A DNA stretch of 64,000 bases from a bacterium (lineage in GTDB: Bacteria; Actinomycetota; Acidimicrobiia; Acidimicrobiales; Bin134). Position numbers and translations under genes: made by a program. Under the pieces are notes generated by a model that saw only the letters and a program-made list of their open reading frames with translations, was not told the origin of the DNA and searched no databases. This document shows, piece by piece, positions 33,770-42,499 of the stretch (position 1 is its first letter; each line of letters starts with the position of its first letter). The stretch lies in NCBI GenBank assembly GCA_028819295.1, contig JAPPMA010000015.1, positions 1 through 64,000 of the forward strand, in the 5' to 3' direction.

Positions 33770-35061
33770 CCAACCTCAACATCGTGGGCGCGGCGCAAAT
33801 CGCCACCGTGCGTGACCGCGGCGGGCCGCGGCGGGGCCCCGAGCAGAACGAGATGGATCTGATCGCCGGTGGGGCCGTGGCGATCCGCGACGGTCGTATT
33901 GCTGCCGTCGGCCCCGCTGACGATGTCATGTCGGAATGGGGCGACCCGTCGGTCCCGGCACTAGACGCCACCGGAAAGACGGTGCTGCCGGGGCTCGTCG
34001 AATGCCACTCCCATGCCCTGTTCGGCGGGGAGCGCCACCGCGAATACGCCGAGCGCCTCGGCGGAGCAAGCTTGGCCGAGGTGGCCGCTCGGGGCGGGGG
34101 CATCTGGGCCAGCGTGCTGGCGAGCCGCCAGTCGGGCGACGATGATCTGCGCTCTCGCTTGGCTCAGGGATATCGGCGCGTGCTGGCCGGGGGAGCAACC
34201 ACCCTGGAGGTGAAGTCCGGCTACGGATTGACCGTGGACGAAGAGCTGCGGGAGCTGCGCCTGCTCGAAGAGTCGCGATCCCGAACGCCGCTTCAGCTTG
34301 TGGTGACCTTTCTGGGCGCCCATGTGGTGCCCCGCGACATCGGCGGCGAGAGCCCGTCAGATGCCTACACGGATCTCATTATCGACGAGATGCTCCCGGC
34401 TGTGGCCGAACAGCAGATCGCGCAATACCACGATGTCACCGTGGAAGACGGCCATTTCACTCCCTCGCAGGCGCTGAGGCTCATCGAGGCCGGGCGGGCT
34501 GTGGGACTCGAGCCCAGAGTCCACGCCGATGCCTGGAAGCCTTCGGAGGGCTGGGCCACCGCCGCGGGTGCCAATGCCGTCAGCGCCGAGCACCTCACCT
34601 ACACGCCCGACGACGAGATCCGCGATGTGGGCCGATCAGACACCATCGCGGTCGTCCTGCCGGTGGCCGAGCTGATCTACATGACCGACCGGCGGGCCAA
34701 CGCCAGGGCCTTCATCGACGGCGAGGTGCCGTTGGCCGTGTCCACCGACTACTGCTCCTCGATCCACGCCACATCGCTGTTGACAACCATGGCCACCGCC
34801 GCCCCCTGGTTCAGGCTGACCCCCGCCGAAGTCGTGGTGGGGACCACACTGAATGCCGCTTACAGCATTGGCCTCAACCGCGACTGCGGTTCCATCGACG
34901 TCGGCAAGCGAGGCGACCTCATCGTGGTCGACTGCCCCCATCCCAACGAGATCTTCCTCGCACCGGGCGCTCCGCTGCTAGACACAGTGGTAATCCAAGG
35001 CTCAGTGGTCTGGAGTACGAGTACCGGAGGCGGAGGCGAGGGGGCACCCGGCAATGAATGA
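33766..35061 (+). CDS. hutI: Imidazolonepropionase-like amidohydrolase (HutI family)
   Basis: 431 residues from the ATG at 33766. Metal-binding HSH lies in LPGLVECHSHALFGG. TTLEVKSGYGLTVDEE, VVTFLGAHVVPRD, VHADAW and AEHLTYTPDDE follow in the order found in HutI, which opens the imidazolone ring of imidazolonepropionate to formiminoglutamate. No histidase (HutH), urocanase (HutU) or HutF/HutG gene is nearby, so this may be a paralogue for a related ring compound. It overlaps the RidA stop by 4 bases and the next gene by 8. Confidence 0.87.
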   Translation: MTNLNIVGAAQIATVRDRGGPRRGPEQNEMDLIAGGAVAIRDGRIAAVGPADDVMSEWGDPSVPALDATGKTVLPGLVECHSHALFGGERHREYAERLGGASLAEVAARGGGIWASVLASRQSGDDDLRSRLAQGYRRVLAGGATTLEVKSGYGLTVDEELRELRLLEESRSRTPLQLVVTFLGAHVVPRDIGGESPSDAYTDLIIDEMLPAVAEQQIAQYHDVTVEDGHFTPSQALRLIEAGRAVGLEPRVHADAWKPSEGWATAAGANAVSAEHLTYTPDDEIRDVGRSDTIAVVLPVAELIYMTDRRANARAFIDGEVPLAVSTDYCSSIHATSLLTTMATAAPWFRLTPAEVVVGTTLNAAYSIGLNRDCGSIDVGKRGDLIVVDCPHPNEIFLAPGAPLLDTVVIQGSVVWSTSTGGGGEGAPGNE

Positions 35062-37150
35062 CAATCCGTACGAGATCTTGTTGGAAGAAGTGCCCTTCGG
35101 CCCGGTTGTGGCCCGAAACCGCTTCTTCCAGGTTCCCCACTGCAATGGAATGGGCTATCGCGATGTGCGCGCCCACGCGGAGATGCGGGCAGTGAAAGCC
35201 GAAGGCGGATGGGCGGTCGTCTGCACCGAGCAGGCAGAAGTCCACTACACGTCGGAGATCTCGCCGTTCATCGAGGTCCGCCTCTGGGACGACGAAGACA
35301 TCCCCGCGCTGGCGCTGATAACCGAGCGCGTCCACGACCACGGGGCGCTGGCCGGGATCGAACTGGCCTACAACGGCATGAACGGCCCCAACCTCACATC
35401 GCGCACCGCGCCGATGGGGCCCGCCCATCTGCCCATTGCCGGCTTCACCGACGACCCGGTTCAAGCTCGGGCCATGACCTTGCGGGACATCGCCAACTTG
35501 CGGCGCTGGCACCGACAAGCGGTACGGCGATCGCTGAATGCCGGCTTCGACCTGGTCTATGTGTACGGCGGCCACGCCCTCGGCGCCGTCCACCACTTTC
35601 TCTCGCCCCGCTACAACCAGCGCACCGACGCCTACGGGGGCAGCGTGCAGAACCGGATGCGCCTTTTGCGCGAGCTTCTGATCGACACGGTGGAGGAAGC
35701 CGATGGCGCGGCCGCAGTGGGCTGTCGAATCACCGTCGAAGAGCTCATCGGCGACTCCGGCATCAGCCGAGACGACATCGAGGCCGTGCTCGGCGAGTTG
35801 GGCGAGATACCCGACCTGTGGGACTTCGTGATGGGCAGTTGGGAGGACGACAGCGTCACCTCTCGCTTCGGGGAGGAGGGAGGCCAAGAGCAGTATGTGG
35901 CCGGCCTCAAAGCCCTCACCTCCAAACCCGTGGTGGGCGTGGGGCGGTTCACCTCTCCCGACACCATGGCCCGGATGGTGCGCCAAGGAGTGATCGACTT
36001 CATCGGGGCAGCCCGCCCCTCCATCGCCGACCCGTTTCTGCCCGCCAAAGTGGCCGAGGGACGGGCCGAGGAGATCAGAGAGTGCATCGGCTGCAACATC
36101 TGCGTCTCAGGCGACTTCACGATGTCGCCCATCCGCTGCACCCAGAACCCGTCGATGGGAGAGGAATGGCGGCGGGGATGGCATCCGGAGGTGTACCGAC
36201 CCCGCCACGCGGAGGAGTCGGTGCTCGTGGTGGGCGGCGGGCCATCGGGATTAGAGGCGGCGATGTCGCTGGGCAAGCGGGGATACCCGGTTGTGCTGGT
36301 GGAGAAGTCACGCCGGCTCGGAGGGCGAGTGGCCGGCGAAGCCCGCCTGCCCGGTCTCTCGGCATGGATCCGGGTGCTCGACTACCGCCACGCCCAACTG
36401 GAACGCCTAGAGCAAGTGGACTTCTACCTCGAAAGCCCCATGACCGCCGGCGAGGCGCTCACCGCGGCATCGGAATACGGCTTCGCCCACATCGCGGTGG
36501 CAACGGGATCGACCTGGCGCCGCGACGGAGTGGGACGATGGCACACCCAGCCACCCCCGCTCGGGAACCTCCCAGTGCTCACCCCCGACGACCTCATGGC
36601 CGGCCAACGCCCAGGCGGACAAGCGAGCAGCGCGGACAAAAGGGTGGTCGTCTTCGACGACGACCACTACTACATGGGCGGAGTGCTGGCCGAAATGCTG
36701 CGGGCCGAGGGTTTCGAGGTGGAACTCGTGACGCCGGGGGCGATGGTGTCCTCATGGACGGTCAACACAATGGAACAGCGCCGCATCGCCGCCCGCCTGC
36801 TCGACGTCGGGGTGGCGCTCCACTGCTCGACTGCTCTGGTCGGCGCCCACGACGAAGGCATAAGAACAGCCTGCGCCTACACCGGAAGGCAAGGGGTGAT
36901 CGCTTGCGATGCCGCCGTCTTCGTAACCGCCCGCCTGCCAGAGGACTCGCTGGCCCAGGAGCTGTTGGCCCGTCGGCAAGAATGGGCTGATGCAGGCGTG
37001 AAGAGCGTCACCGCCATCGGCGACGCCTGGGCGCCGGGGACGATTGCCGCCGCGGTTTGGGCCGGTCGCCGCTATGCAGAGGAAATCGAAGCCCCCACCG
37101 ATGACGCCGACGCCACGCCATTCCAAAGAGAGCTCACCGCCATAGACTGA
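35054..37150 (+). CDS. TMADH/DMADH-family iron-sulfur flavoprotein dehydrogenase (probable N-demethylating)
   Basis: 698 residues, colinear with trimethylamine dehydrogenase. An N-terminal FMN barrel has RNRFFQVPHC with Cys30, the residue that covalently binds FMN in TMADH. A 4Fe-4S site follows at Cys344, Cys347, Cys350 and Cys362 (ECIGCNIC and RCTQN). A C-terminal ADP-binding domain starts VLVVGGGPSGLEAAMSLG. VYVYGGH (Tyr171, His174) and the SWEDD region keep the catalytic Tyr/His/Asp set. The aromatic bowl differs: Tyr60 of TMADH is Gln60 here, as in dimethylamine dehydrogenase, and position 74 is Glu. The likely reaction is oxidative N-demethylation of a methylated amine. It closes the operon. 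Confidence 0.88.
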   Translation: MNDNPYEILLEEVPFGPVVARNRFFQVPHCNGMGYRDVRAHAEMRAVKAEGGWAVVCTEQAEVHYTSEISPFIEVRLWDDEDIPALALITERVHDHGALAGIELAYNGMNGPNLTSRTAPMGPAHLPIAGFTDDPVQARAMTLRDIANLRRWHRQAVRRSLNAGFDLVYVYGGHALGAVHHFLSPRYNQRTDAYGGSVQNRMRLLRELLIDTVEEADGAAAVGCRITVEELIGDSGISRDDIEAVLGELGEIPDLWDFVMGSWEDDSVTSRFGEEGGQEQYVAGLKALTSKPVVGVGRFTSPDTMARMVRQGVIDFIGAARPSIADPFLPAKVAEGRAEEIRECIGCNICVSGDFTMSPIRCTQNPSMGEEWRRGWHPEVYRPRHAEESVLVVGGGPSGLEAAMSLGKRGYPVVLVEKSRRLGGRVAGEARLPGLSAWIRVLDYRHAQLERLEQVDFYLESPMTAGEALTAASEYGFAHIAVATGSTWRRDGVGRWHTQPPPLGNLPVLTPDDLMAGQRPGGQASSADKRVVVFDDDHYYMGGVLAEMLRAEGFEVELVTPGAMVSSWTVNTMEQRRIAARLLDVGVALHCSTALVGAHDEGIRTACAYTGRQGVIACDAAVFVTARLPEDSLAQELLARRQEWADAGVKSVTAIGDAWAPGTIAAAVWAGRRYAEEIEAPTDDADATPFQRELTAID

Positions 37151-37197
37151 CCCGCCAACACTCCGTCGCCGCCGAAAGGAGGGCTGCTGGCAGAGGC

Positions 37198-38163
37198 TCA
37201 GACAGCCAACAGGTCGCGGGCGCCGGTGTCGCTGCTGGGGTGGCGGAGCTTGGACATGGCCCGGGCCTCGATTTGGCGGATGCGCTCGCGGGTGAGGTTG
37301 AAGTGCTCGCCGACTTCTTCGAGCGTGCGGGGCTCGCCGCGGTCGAGGCCGAAGCGAAGCTTGAGGATCTCCCGCTCGCGCTCGTCGAGGGGACCGAGCA
37401 GTCGGGTGATCTCCTCGGGCAACAGCGCAGTGGCGGCCACCTCGAAGGGAGACTCGGCGGAGCGGTCCTCCACCACATCGCCCAACTCGGCGTCGCCGTC
37501 CTCGCGCAGGGGCTCGCTCAGCGACAGCGGCTCGGCGGCAAAGCGCAGGGCCTCGGTGACCTTATCCTCGGAAAGGTCCACCTCTACGGCCAGCTCGGCC
37601 AGGGTGGCCGGGCGACCCAGTTTCTTCTCCAGATTGGCCCGGGCCTTCTGAAGCCGGGCCAGGGTGTCGCCGGCGTGAACCGGCAGCCGGATGGTGCGAC
37701 CGGTGTTGGCGATGCCCCGGGTGATGGCCTGGCGGATCCACCAGGTGGCATAGGTGGAGAACTTGAAGCCCTTGCGCCAGTCGAACTTCTCCACCGCATG
37801 CATCAGCCCGAGGTTGCCCTCCTGGATCAGATCCAGCAGGGGAAGCCCGGATGCCTGGTACTTCTTGGCGATGGACACCACGAGGCGCAAGTTCGACTGC
37901 ACGAAACGGCGCTCAGCCTGTTCGCCGACCTTCACCTGACGGCGCAGAATTCGCCGCCGGGCGGGCGACAAGCGCTCGGGGCTCGCCGGGTCGGCCTGCT
38001 TGTCCTGGTCGAGGAGGGCCTGCGCTTCGTTGCCTTCCTCGATCTTCTGTGCCAGCTCAACCTCATCGTCTTTGGTGAGCAGCGGGTATTGGCCGATATC
38101 GGTCAGGTAGAGCCGGACGAGATCCTCGTCATCGCGCTCAACACGTTCTTTCGGCACAGTCAC
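37198..38163 (-). CDS. RNA polymerase sigma-70 factor, group 2 (SigA/HrdB paralogue)
   Basis: 321 residues. LVRLYLTDIGQYPLLT is region 1.2. NLRLVVSIAKKYQASGLPLLD and GLMHAVEKFDWRKGFKFST are region 2, with TYATWWIRQAITRGIA at 2.3-2.4. Region 3 follows, and region 4 is TLEEVGEHFNLTRERIRQIE with a nearby FGLDRGEP. The short N-terminus lacks region 1.1 of a primary sigma factor, so this is a SigB/HrdD-like secondary factor. GTG start with GGGAG upstream. It is convergent with the TMADH-like gene. Confidence 0.93.
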   Translation of the reverse strand: MTVPKERVERDDEDLVRLYLTDIGQYPLLTKDDEVELAQKIEEGNEAQALLDQDKQADPASPERLSPARRRILRRQVKVGEQAERRFVQSNLRLVVSIAKKYQASGLPLLDLIQEGNLGLMHAVEKFDWRKGFKFSTYATWWIRQAITRGIANTGRTIRLPVHAGDTLARLQKARANLEKKLGRPATLAELAVEVDLSEDKVTEALRFAAEPLSLSEPLREDGDAELGDVVEDRSAESPFEVAATALLPEEITRLLGPLDEREREILKLRFGLDRGEPRTLEEVGEHFNLTRERIRQIEARAMSKLRHPSSDTGARDLLAV

Positions 38164-38248
38164 TCACTCCCGATGAAACGTGGGTTACCACAGCCGCTGC
38201 CGTACGGTCGACGCTGACCGGGCCAGAGACACGGACAAAAACTGTTCA

Positions 38249-38812
38249 TTAATGATACCCGTTCTGTGGCCGACGCGTCACCAGCGGAGGCCATCTTTTT
38301 TCTAAGTCGTCCCGTGAGAACGCTCGCCACAGCTTTTCTGTGTCGCTGGTGGAGGGGATTGTGGGGAGTGGCCAAACCCGTTTGGCATCGGCTTCCTCCT
38401 CCTCCAAGTCGGCCAGCACGATTCTCGCGGTGCGGATAAAGGCGCCGTCGCCGATCGGCGACAGCTCGTTTTGCAATTCCCGGAGCACGACTAGGAGCTG
38501 CGCCAAGGCCACCTCGTAGAGGGCGGCAACCGCATCGGCAAGCGGCGCCTCTTCGATATAGCCCACCGCACCGGCCCATGCCTCGGTGGGCGGGCGGACC
38601 CGGCCGGTGCCATCGAGGGCCGGGGAGTCGGGCAGCAGGTCTCTCCACCACTGGGCGTGCTGTCCGCAGCGGCGGCTGGAACGGGCAAGCAGGGCCCTGG
38701 TTTGGGCATCCAACGCCTCCCCTTCAGCGGCCAGGCGGCCTTGCAGCCCGAACAACTGCTCAGAGATCCAGGCCAAGCCGCCGCTGGCGTCGGCTTGGTG
38801 TTGAATGTCCAT
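38249..38812 (-). CDS. Hypothetical helical protein
   Basis: 187 residues from the ATG at 38812, unrecognised. It is nearly all alpha-helical and rich in Ala, Leu and Glu, with SRRCGQHAQWWRDLLPD and an acidic stretch ADLEEEEADAKRVW. The helical pattern and the paired acidic/His residues recall ferritin-like or four-helix-bundle proteins, but I cannot support a family. Its 5' end is one copy of a 32-bp direct repeat; the other copy, 50 bases upstream, begins at the nadE stop and holds a second, now frame-broken start. The longer open frame upstream of 38812 is antisense noise. Confidence 0.65.
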   Translation of the reverse strand: MDIQHQADASGGLAWISEQLFGLQGRLAAEGEALDAQTRALLARSSRRCGQHAQWWRDLLPDSPALDGTGRVRPPTEAWAGAVGYIEEAPLADAVAALYEVALAQLLVVLRELQNELSPIGDGAFIRTARIVLADLEEEEADAKRVWPLPTIPSTSDTEKLWRAFSRDDLEKRWPPLVTRRPQNGYH

Positions 38813-38867
38813 GGTCATCGGGGAGGGGTCAGGCCGGCGTCGGCTTGGTGTTGAATGTCCATGGTCA
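38786..38867. repeat. 32-bp direct repeat duplicating a gene start
   Basis: The 32 bases at 38786-38817 recur exactly at 38836-38867. On the minus strand each copy reads TGACCATGGACATTCAACAC and on into GCCGACGCC, giving MDIQHQADA. The upstream copy overlaps the nadE stop codon and gives a 15-residue ORF ending after LTPPR. The downstream copy leads the hypothetical gene. A 50-bp segment therefore appears to have been duplicated at a gene junction. Confidence 0.93.
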
Positions 38868-40520
38868 GATCTCTCCCCGGTAGCGGTTGGTGATGGGCAA
38901 CCGGCGGTCTCGGCCGAACGCTTTGGCGGTGATGCGGACCCCAGGGGGGTTTTGGCGGCGCTTGTACTCGGCTCGGTCCACCAAACCGGTAACCCGGTGG
39001 ACCAAGTCCGGGTCGTGGCCCCGGCGGCACAGATCAGCGGGGGTGAGGTCGTTCTCCACATAGGCCTCCAGCAGGGGATCGAGCACGTCGTAGGGAGGCA
39101 GGCTTTGGTCGTCTGTCTGATCGGGGCGCAGTTCGGCCGACGGCGGTTTCACCAGCACATGCTCGGGGATCAACTCGCGCCCGGCTCGCTGATTGCGGTG
39201 GCGGGCAAAGGCGTACACCTGGAGCTTCCAGAGGTCTTTGATCACGGCGTAGGCGCCGGCGGTGTCGCCGTAGAGGGTGGAGTAGCCCACAGCGCTCTCG
39301 CTCTTGTTGCCGGTGGTCAAGATCAGCCAGCCGAACTTGTTGGACAGGGCCATCAGCAGCGTGCCCCGGATGCGCGACTGCACATTCTCCTCGGCCAAGT
39401 CGGGATCCAAGCCGTCGAACGACGGGGCCAGCATGTCCAAGAACGCCTGGTGCCCGGGCTCCACCGGGATCACCCGGTGGTCGATGCCCAGGTTCTGGCA
39501 CAGGGCTTCGGCGTCGCTGAGCGAGTGGTCGCTGGAGTATCGGGAGGGCATGAGCACACCGTGGACATGGCCGGCGCCCAGGGCGTCCACCGCGATCGCC
39601 GCCACCAGCGAGGAGTCGATGCCCCCCGACATCCCGATGCCCACGTCGGTGAAGCCGTTCTTTCGCACATAGTCCCGGGTCGCCAGCACCAGCGCCTCGT
39701 ACTGCTCCTCGATCCCGTCCAAACCGGGGTGGGCCTCGTTGATGTTCTCGCCGGTGTCAGGAGCAGCCCACAGTTCGGCCCGGTCGGCCGTCTCCAGCTC
39801 GGCAATCAGCAGGTGCTCTCGAAACGGCGGAGCTTGGGCCACAACGCCTCCGTCGGCCGCCAGCACCAGCGATGCGCCGTCGAAGACCAGTTCGTCTTGG
39901 CCTCCCACCAAGTTGGCGTAGACGATGGGGCACCCGGTTTCCTCGGTCCGCTGGCGCAGGACGGCCAGGCGCTGGTCTGGCTTGCCGACGTGATAGGGCG
40001 AGGCGTTCAGGTTGAAGATGGCCTCGGCCCCGGCTGCGGCCAGCTCCCGCATAGGCCCGCCTGCGACCCATGCGTCCTCGCAGATCGAGACGCCCACCGA
40101 CACCCCGGCAATCTGGAACAGGCCGGGCTCGCCGGTGCCGGGCTCAAAGTAGCGACGCTCGTCGAACACCCCGTAGTTGGGCAGTTCCCGCTTGTGGTAG
40201 ACCCCGCCCAAGCGGCCGTTGGCGGCGATTCCGGCGGCATTCCGACACCCGTCGGCGTTGTCCGCGAAGCCCACCACGGCCGTACACGAACCGGAGCGAG
40301 CGGCGATGTGCTCCATCGCGGCGCGGCTGTTGCGCACGAATCTCTGCTTCAGCACCAGATCTTCGGGCGGATACCCGGTAACGGCCAGTTCGGGAAAGAC
40401 CGCGGCATGGCATCCGGACTTCTCGGCCACGGCCAGCGCTTCGAGAACCCGATCGGTGTTGGCGGCGATGTCGCCCACCACCGAGTTGATCTGGCCCAAG
40501 GCCACCCTCAGCTTGGCCAC
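38865..40520 (-). CDS. nadE: Glutamine-dependent NAD+ synthetase
   Basis: 551 residues, GTG start. The N-terminal nitrilase-like glutaminase domain has AAVFPELAVTGYPPEDL (catalytic Glu), YHKRELPNYGVFDE (Lys) and SICEDAW (Cys). The C-terminal ATP-pyrophosphatase domain has the P-loop GMSGGIDSSLVAAI and TTGNKSESAVGYSTLYGD. It amidates deamido-NAD+ with ammonia channelled from glutamine, the last step of NAD synthesis. The length and two-domain plan match actinobacterial NadE. Confidence 0.96.
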   Translation of the reverse strand: MAKLRVALGQINSVVGDIAANTDRVLEALAVAEKSGCHAAVFPELAVTGYPPEDLVLKQRFVRNSRAAMEHIAARSGSCTAVVGFADNADGCRNAAGIAANGRLGGVYHKRELPNYGVFDERRYFEPGTGEPGLFQIAGVSVGVSICEDAWVAGGPMRELAAAGAEAIFNLNASPYHVGKPDQRLAVLRQRTEETGCPIVYANLVGGQDELVFDGASLVLAADGGVVAQAPPFREHLLIAELETADRAELWAAPDTGENINEAHPGLDGIEEQYEALVLATRDYVRKNGFTDVGIGMSGGIDSSLVAAIAVDALGAGHVHGVLMPSRYSSDHSLSDAEALCQNLGIDHRVIPVEPGHQAFLDMLAPSFDGLDPDLAEENVQSRIRGTLLMALSNKFGWLILTTGNKSESAVGYSTLYGDTAGAYAVIKDLWKLQVYAFARHRNQRAGRELIPEHVLVKPPSAELRPDQTDDQSLPPYDVLDPLLEAYVENDLTPADLCRRGHDPDLVHRVTGLVDRAEYKRRQNPPGVRITAKAFGRDRRLPITNRYRGEI

Positions 40521-40567
40521 GCTTCTAGGCTAAGGGGGCCGAAGCCCGTTTCGGGTGTGCAGATTGG

Positions 40568-41992
<1,425 letters not shown>

Positions 41993-42124
41993 AGTGGGAG
42001 CCTCCTTTTTTGGCCCTTGATTTTCTCACAAGGGGCACAGGCCCAGCGCATCAAACTCCACAGATTTGCCGTCGCCCCTGCCGGACTGCCGATTCAGATG
42101 TCGCTTGGTTGCCGAGGCGCTAGA

Positions 42125-42472
42125 TCAACCCACATAGGCCCAGAGTTCGATTTCCACGAGGGCGCCGAGGGGGAGGGCGGCGACGCCGACCGCGGACCGG
42201 GCGGGGCGGTTGTCGCCGAAGCACTCGATATAGGCATTGTTCATGGCGCCGAAATCGTCCATGTGCAGCAGGAACACGGTTGCCTTGACCACATCGGTCA
42301 GGGTCGCTCCCTCGGTGGCCAGCACTGCCTCGGCGTTGGCCACCGCTTGGCGGAACTGGGCGATGAGCCCGCCGGGCACCAGGGCGCCATCGACGATACC
42401 GATCTGACCGGAGCAGATGAGGAAATCGCCGGCGCGGACAATGGGAGAGTACGGGCCAACCGGAGTGCTCAT
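42125..42472 (-). CDS. RidA family protein (second copy)
   Basis: 115 residues from the ATG at 42472, a canonical RidA: MSTPVGPYSPIVRAGDFLICSGQIG, NAEAVLATEGATLTDVVKAT and RPARSAVGVAALPLGALVEIE, with the substrate Arg and the final Glu. It hydrolyses 2-aminoacrylate-type imines made by PLP enzymes. The much longer open frame upstream is antisense to glnE. It is divergent from glnE with 27 bases between the starts. Confidence 0.93.
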   Translation of the reverse strand: MSTPVGPYSPIVRAGDFLICSGQIGIVDGALVPGGLIAQFRQAVANAEAVLATEGATLTDVVKATVFLLHMDDFGAMNNAYIECFGDNRPARSAVGVAALPLGALVEIELWAYVG

Positions 42473-42499
42473 GTCTGAGAAGAATACGGGACTGTCACA

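Noticed and set aside
25197-37150. Ergothioneine or hercynine degradation pathway as a firm call
   Set aside because: HutI-like and demethylase genes fit, but no ergothionase/trimethylammonium lyase, thiourocanate hydratase or desulfhydrase is present. Reported only as one possible substrate class.
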